In this document: one piece after another, positions 61,149 to 64,000 of the stretch
Layout: every line of letters starts with the position of its first letter
How positions within the stretch are numbered: the stretch's first letter is position 1
Source of the DNA: a bacterium
Lineage (GTDB): Bacteria; Hinthialibacterota; Hinthialibacteria; OLB16
Direction: 5' to 3'
DNA: 64,000 bases
Assembly: GCA_022072055.1 (NCBI GenBank)
Contig: JAJVIK010000006.1
Span: 124,001 to 188,000 of the forward strand
The notes under the pieces: model-generated
Seen by the model: only the letters and a program-made list of their open reading frames with translations
What the model was told of the DNA's origin: nothing
Database searches by the model: none
Translations under genes and position numbers: made by a program

Positions 61149-64000
61149 CTATTCTGCTTGAACGGCGGACTGAAGCTTGATCGCGCGATCCCGGGCCTCG
61201 TCCGCCTCCTCGAAGTTGGGATCGAAGTCCACCGCTTTTCCGTACTGGATGATGGCGGCCTTGGTCTGTCCCAGTTCCTCGTAGACTCGACCCAAGTGGT
61301 AGTTGATGGTGGGATGATTGGGGAGCGCCTGAAGCGCCTGCTCGATGTATCCCCGCGCCTCCTCGGTTTTTCCGGAGAGGAAGTGGACCCAGCCGATGGT
61401 GTCCAGGATGTTTCCATCCTTGAGACGGGTGCGGGGATTCTCGGGGGCGGCCTCGTAAGCCCGTTTGGCGAACTCAAGCGCCTCGGCGCGGGTGGCCTCC
61501 TCGCGCGCGAGCAGCCAGGCCACGTTGTTCAGCGCCCCCACCGCGAGCGGAGTCTTGCCCCCGAGCTCCACCACCTTCCGATATCCCGCCACGGCATCCT
61601 CGATGAGTCCCTGCGACTCGTACAGTGAGGCGAGCTGGAAGTGCAGGGCGACATTCTCCGGGTCGGCGGCCAGCGCGGTGGAGAAATCCCGGACCGCGTC
61701 ATCCAGGCGCTTCAGCTTGACCTCCATCTGGGCGCGCTTCTCAAGGAAGACCGGGTCATTGGGATCCAGATCCACGGCGCGCGAGTAAGTCTTGAGCGCC
61801 TCGGCGTGCAGTCCAGCCGCCGCCTCGGCCTCGCCCAGGTAAGTGAGCAGGAGCTTGTCCTTCGGATTTCGCTCCGAAAGGTCACGGTATATCTCAAGCG
61901 CGGCGTCCGGCCATTGATAGAAGGTGAACAACAACCCCAAGCTCAGCTTCTTGAGGTCGCTTCGGCTCTTCTCGCACAGATCGATCGATTCGAGGAAGTA
62001 GCCGACAAGCCGGGCCGGGTAACCGCTGGCCCGCGCGCCGGCCCGCGCCTCCTCGAACTTCCCCGCGCTCACCTGGAGCCCGACATGGATCGGAACCAGG
62101 CGCCGCTTCATGGGCTCATCCCAGGTCCCCGAGGCCAGCTCGGACTCCAGCTTGGCAAGCCCCTCCTCGGCTTTTCCGGTCTGCTGGAGAATCACGGCCT
62201 CCACCACTTTGAGCACGCCGGTTTCGGTCGCCGCCGCGATCCCCGCCCGGCAGGCGGCCAGCGCTCCCTCGCCCTGCCCCTGGGCCATCAGCGCAAGGCT
62301 CTTTTCAATGTAGGTCGCGGTCTGAGTCGGATTCTCCCTCAGGATCAGGTCATACAGCTCAAGCGCCTGCTTGTATTGACGGTCGAAGACATAGGTCTTG
62401 GCCAGGATGCTCCTGTAGAAGACCGTGGCCATCGCGCTCTCGGTGGAGGCCGCGACCAGGGCCTCAAACGCCTTGGAGGCCTTCCCAAAGTCCTTCTCTT
62501 GGAGGTGCACTGTCCCCATCAAGAGCAGCGCGGGTTTGAAGGTCGGGTCCTTTTTCAGCACCCCATCGAGAAGGATCTTCGCGCGTTCACGGTGCCCGAT
62601 GCGGATCAAGGTTCGCGCGGAAAGGACCGAGGGCTTAAGGCTGTCCGGAAACAGGTCCATGAGACGCTGATACAGGACAAACGCGAGGTGCGGTTCGTTG
62701 GCCTGGAGATAAGCCCGGGCCATCTCGTAGATCGGGGGCGCGAAGTTTTCGTTCTTGCGGACCACCGAGTCGAGTTCCTCCAGCCCCTTGGTGAACTGGC
62801 CGCTGTAGAGCAGTCCCGCGCCCTGGAAATACCCCCCCCAAAGCTCGGTTCCGGAGGCGGTCTTGAGCGCGGCCGTGGCCTTCCCGAGCTGCTCCAGGTC
62901 GCCCCTCACAATGGCGTCCACCGCGAGGAAGCGGGGGTCTTGCTTGTTCTGGACAGCCTCCAGGGTTTTCGTGGCGTCCGAGAACTGCCCCATCGAAAGT
63001 CGCGCGAAGGCTTCCAGGATGTGAGCGGTCTGATTCTCGGCATTCCCCCGCAAAACCGCCTCCAGATGCGGCAGCGCGGCCTCCGGCTCTCCCCGGAAGA
63101 GATAAGCGTCCGCGAGCTCCAAATGCAATCGAGGGCTTTCTCCCTCGGCCTTGATCTTCTGAAGGAGGTCACGGACCTTGTCCACCACCTGGCCCGAGGC
63201 GATCCGAGCCTCGCGGTAGGCTTTCTTGAAAAGGTCTTCATTGGGCCGATGTTCCATGGCCGAGCGCAGTTCCTTGAGGGCTTGATCGGTCTCGCCCCGC
63301 TCCAGGGCAATCCTCCCGGAGACATACAGGCCGAGGGGATCATCCGGATCGGATTTGAGCGCTTCGAGGACTTCCCTTTCCGCGGTCGCGAGATCCCCCC
63401 CTTCAAGGTACAGGTTCGCCAAGGCGGCGCGCGCCCCGGAAAGGTTGGGCTGCGCGGTCAGCAGGCGCTTGAGGACCTCAATGGCTTTTTGCGGCTCGCC
63501 CGCCGAGTGATGGAAATCCGCAAGCCGGGCGGCGGCGGCTGTGTTCTGAGGAGATTTTTCAACCAGGACCGAGAGCATTCGGATGGCTTCCGCCTTGTTA
63601 CCCAAACGCTCGTGGGCGTTGGCCAGCGCCTCGACAATCTCTGGGGAATCCGGCTGGAGTCGGTTGGCCTCTGTATAACGCTCCAGGGCCTTGTCCCAAT
63701 CGTTTTTTGAGCGCGCGATTTCCCCCTCAATGAAAGCGGCAAGCCCCTCCAATCCGGTGGTGCCGGAGAGGCTTTTCACGAATTCCGCGAGCGCGTCGGT
63801 CTTGTCTTCCGAGAGGAGCAATCGGGCCTTGCGCCGGTAAGCGTCATTCAAACTGGGACTCAGCCGAATCGCCTCGTCGTAAGCGGCGAGGGCATCCGTG
63901 GCGAGACCAAGCCCCTCATAAGCCATGCCCACGGCCATGTGGAGAGCTCCATCGGTGGGCGAAAGCGCGAGGGCCTCCTGGTAGTGCGTGAGGGCTTCCT
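61149..64000 (-). CDS. Large TPR-repeat protein (5' truncated by window edge)
   Basis: At least 950 residues. The reverse strand stays open past the first in-window ATG (63938) and upstream codons still read as a TPR unit (LTHYQEALALSP), so the true start is outside. It consists almost wholly of tetratricopeptide repeats (for example WDKALERYTEANRLQPDSPE, ALKTYSRAVDLDPNDPVFL, AAIIQYGKAVDFDPNFEEA), giving an all-helical solenoid scaffold for protein-protein contacts. No signal peptide can be seen in this window. Together with the ceramidase-like gene (9 bp apart) it may form an envelope-related pair. Resembles the PEP-CTERM/PrsT type of large TPR proteins but I cannot assign it. Confidence 0.85.
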   Translation of the reverse strand, partial: EALTHYQEALALSPTDGALHMAVGMAYEGLGLATDALAAYDEAIRLSPSLNDAYRRKARLLLSEDKTDALAEFVKSLSGTTGLEGLAAFIEGEIARSKNDWDKALERYTEANRLQPDSPEIVEALANAHERLGNKAEAIRMLSVLVEKSPQNTAAAARLADFHHSAGEPQKAIEVLKRLLTAQPNLSGARAALANLYLEGGDLATAEREVLEALKSDPDDPLGLYVSGRIALERGETDQALKELRSAMEHRPNEDLFKKAYREARIASGQVVDKVRDLLQKIKAEGESPRLHLELADAYLFRGEPEAALPHLEAVLRGNAENQTAHILEAFARLSMGQFSDATKTLEAVQNKQDPRFLAVDAIVRGDLEQLGKATAALKTASGTELWGGYFQGAGLLYSGQFTKGLEELDSVVRKNENFAPPIYEMARAYLQANEPHLAFVLYQRLMDLFPDSLKPSVLSARTLIRIGHRERAKILLDGVLKKDPTFKPALLLMGTVHLQEKDFGKASKAFEALVAASTESAMATVFYRSILAKTYVFDRQYKQALELYDLILRENPTQTATYIEKSLALMAQGQGEGALAACRAGIAAATETGVLKVVEAVILQQTGKAEEGLAKLESELASGTWDEPMKRRLVPIHVGLQVSAGKFEEARAGARASGYPARLVGYFLESIDLCEKSRSDLKKLSLGLLFTFYQWPDAALEIYRDLSERNPKDKLLLTYLGEAEAAAGLHAEALKTYSRAVDLDPNDPVFLEKRAQMEVKLKRLDDAVRDFSTALAADPENVALHFQLASLYESQGLIEDAVAGYRKVVELGGKTPLAVGALNNVAWLLAREEATRAEALEFAKRAYEAAPENPRTRLKDGNILDTIGWVHFLSGKTEEARGYIEQALQALPNHPTINYHLGRVYEELGQTKAAIIQYGKAVDFDPNFEEADEARDRAIKLQSAVQAE

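Noticed and set aside
61641-63710. Long plus-strand frame opposite the TPR gene
   Set aside because: Regular repeats on the minus strand explain it; product has no recognisable features.

Overview
The window is a GC-rich, gene-dense piece of a chromosome from a Gram-negative-type (two-membrane) bacterium. Evidence for this is a type II secretion pseudopilus operon, a lipid-linked polysaccharide export and flipping toolkit, lipoproteins and outer-envelope-type secreted proteins. The many secreted beta-helix and PQQ-like beta-propeller proteins, the ceramidase-like protein and the long TPR protein resemble gene content of uncultured lineages such as Hydrogenedentota, Sumerlaeota or the Planctomycetes/Verrucomicrobia group. 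That placement is an inference; no rRNA or marker phylogeny is available here. No tRNA, rRNA, CRISPR array or replication origin was seen.

Layout. 1-3.3 kb (minus strand): polysaccharide genes (WecG/TagA glycosyltransferase, polyprenyl-phosphate sugar transferase, Wzt-type ABC ATPase cut by the window edge). 3.3-4.2 kb: an Hpt phosphotransfer protein and a YqeY-family protein. 4.2-14.6 kb: a seven-gene plus-strand redox operon with two PQQ-like propellers, a Tat-type polyferredoxin, a NapH-like membrane Fe-S protein, a NuoE-NuoF fusion, a ferredoxin-GltD fusion and an NHL propeller. 14.5-14.9 kb: queF. 15.4-25.8 kb: a type II secretion operon (E, F, G, H, I, J, K, L, M and a GspC/PilP-like protein, plus two unknown small membrane proteins) without a gspD secretin gene. 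25.8-31 kb: glycan assembly (GT4, O-antigen-ligase family, GT2, flippase).

31-38.6 kb: a C45-family hydrolase and three tandem beta-helix secreted proteins that share leaders, hairpins and a C-terminal WSLY motif. 38.9-45.4 kb: radical SAM protein, MoeA, Wzm-type permease, an alpha-barrel protein and a GT39-like membrane transferase. 45.5-48.4 kb: an RHS remnant locus holding a lower-GC cassette, with a 13-cysteine toxin-like tip overlapping by ATGA a lipoprotein WD40 propeller. This is bounded by palindromic repeats and a second RHS fragment. 48.4-49.9 kb: ParB-like protein and a PIN-domain toxin/small partner pair. 50-64 kb: calcium-binding protein, large beta-helix protein, UvrD/PcrA helicase, RsmE, a BtuFDC-like metal/cobalamin importer, a ceramidase-like protein and a large TPR protein cut by the right edge.

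How it fits together. Much of the window is devoted to the cell surface: making and exporting glycans, and secreting proteins probably through the type II system. The two most novel-looking units are the redox operon, which combines flavin/Fe-S NAD(P)H modules with a membrane Fe-S protein and exported propellers but has no recognisable terminal catalytic subunit, and the RHS-tip/WD40 cassette, a candidate undescribed toxin-immunity pair. Many gene junctions overlap by ATGA, implying translational coupling. A sigma70-like pattern TTG(A/T)CA-17-TA(T/A)TCT precedes three separate secreted-protein genes.
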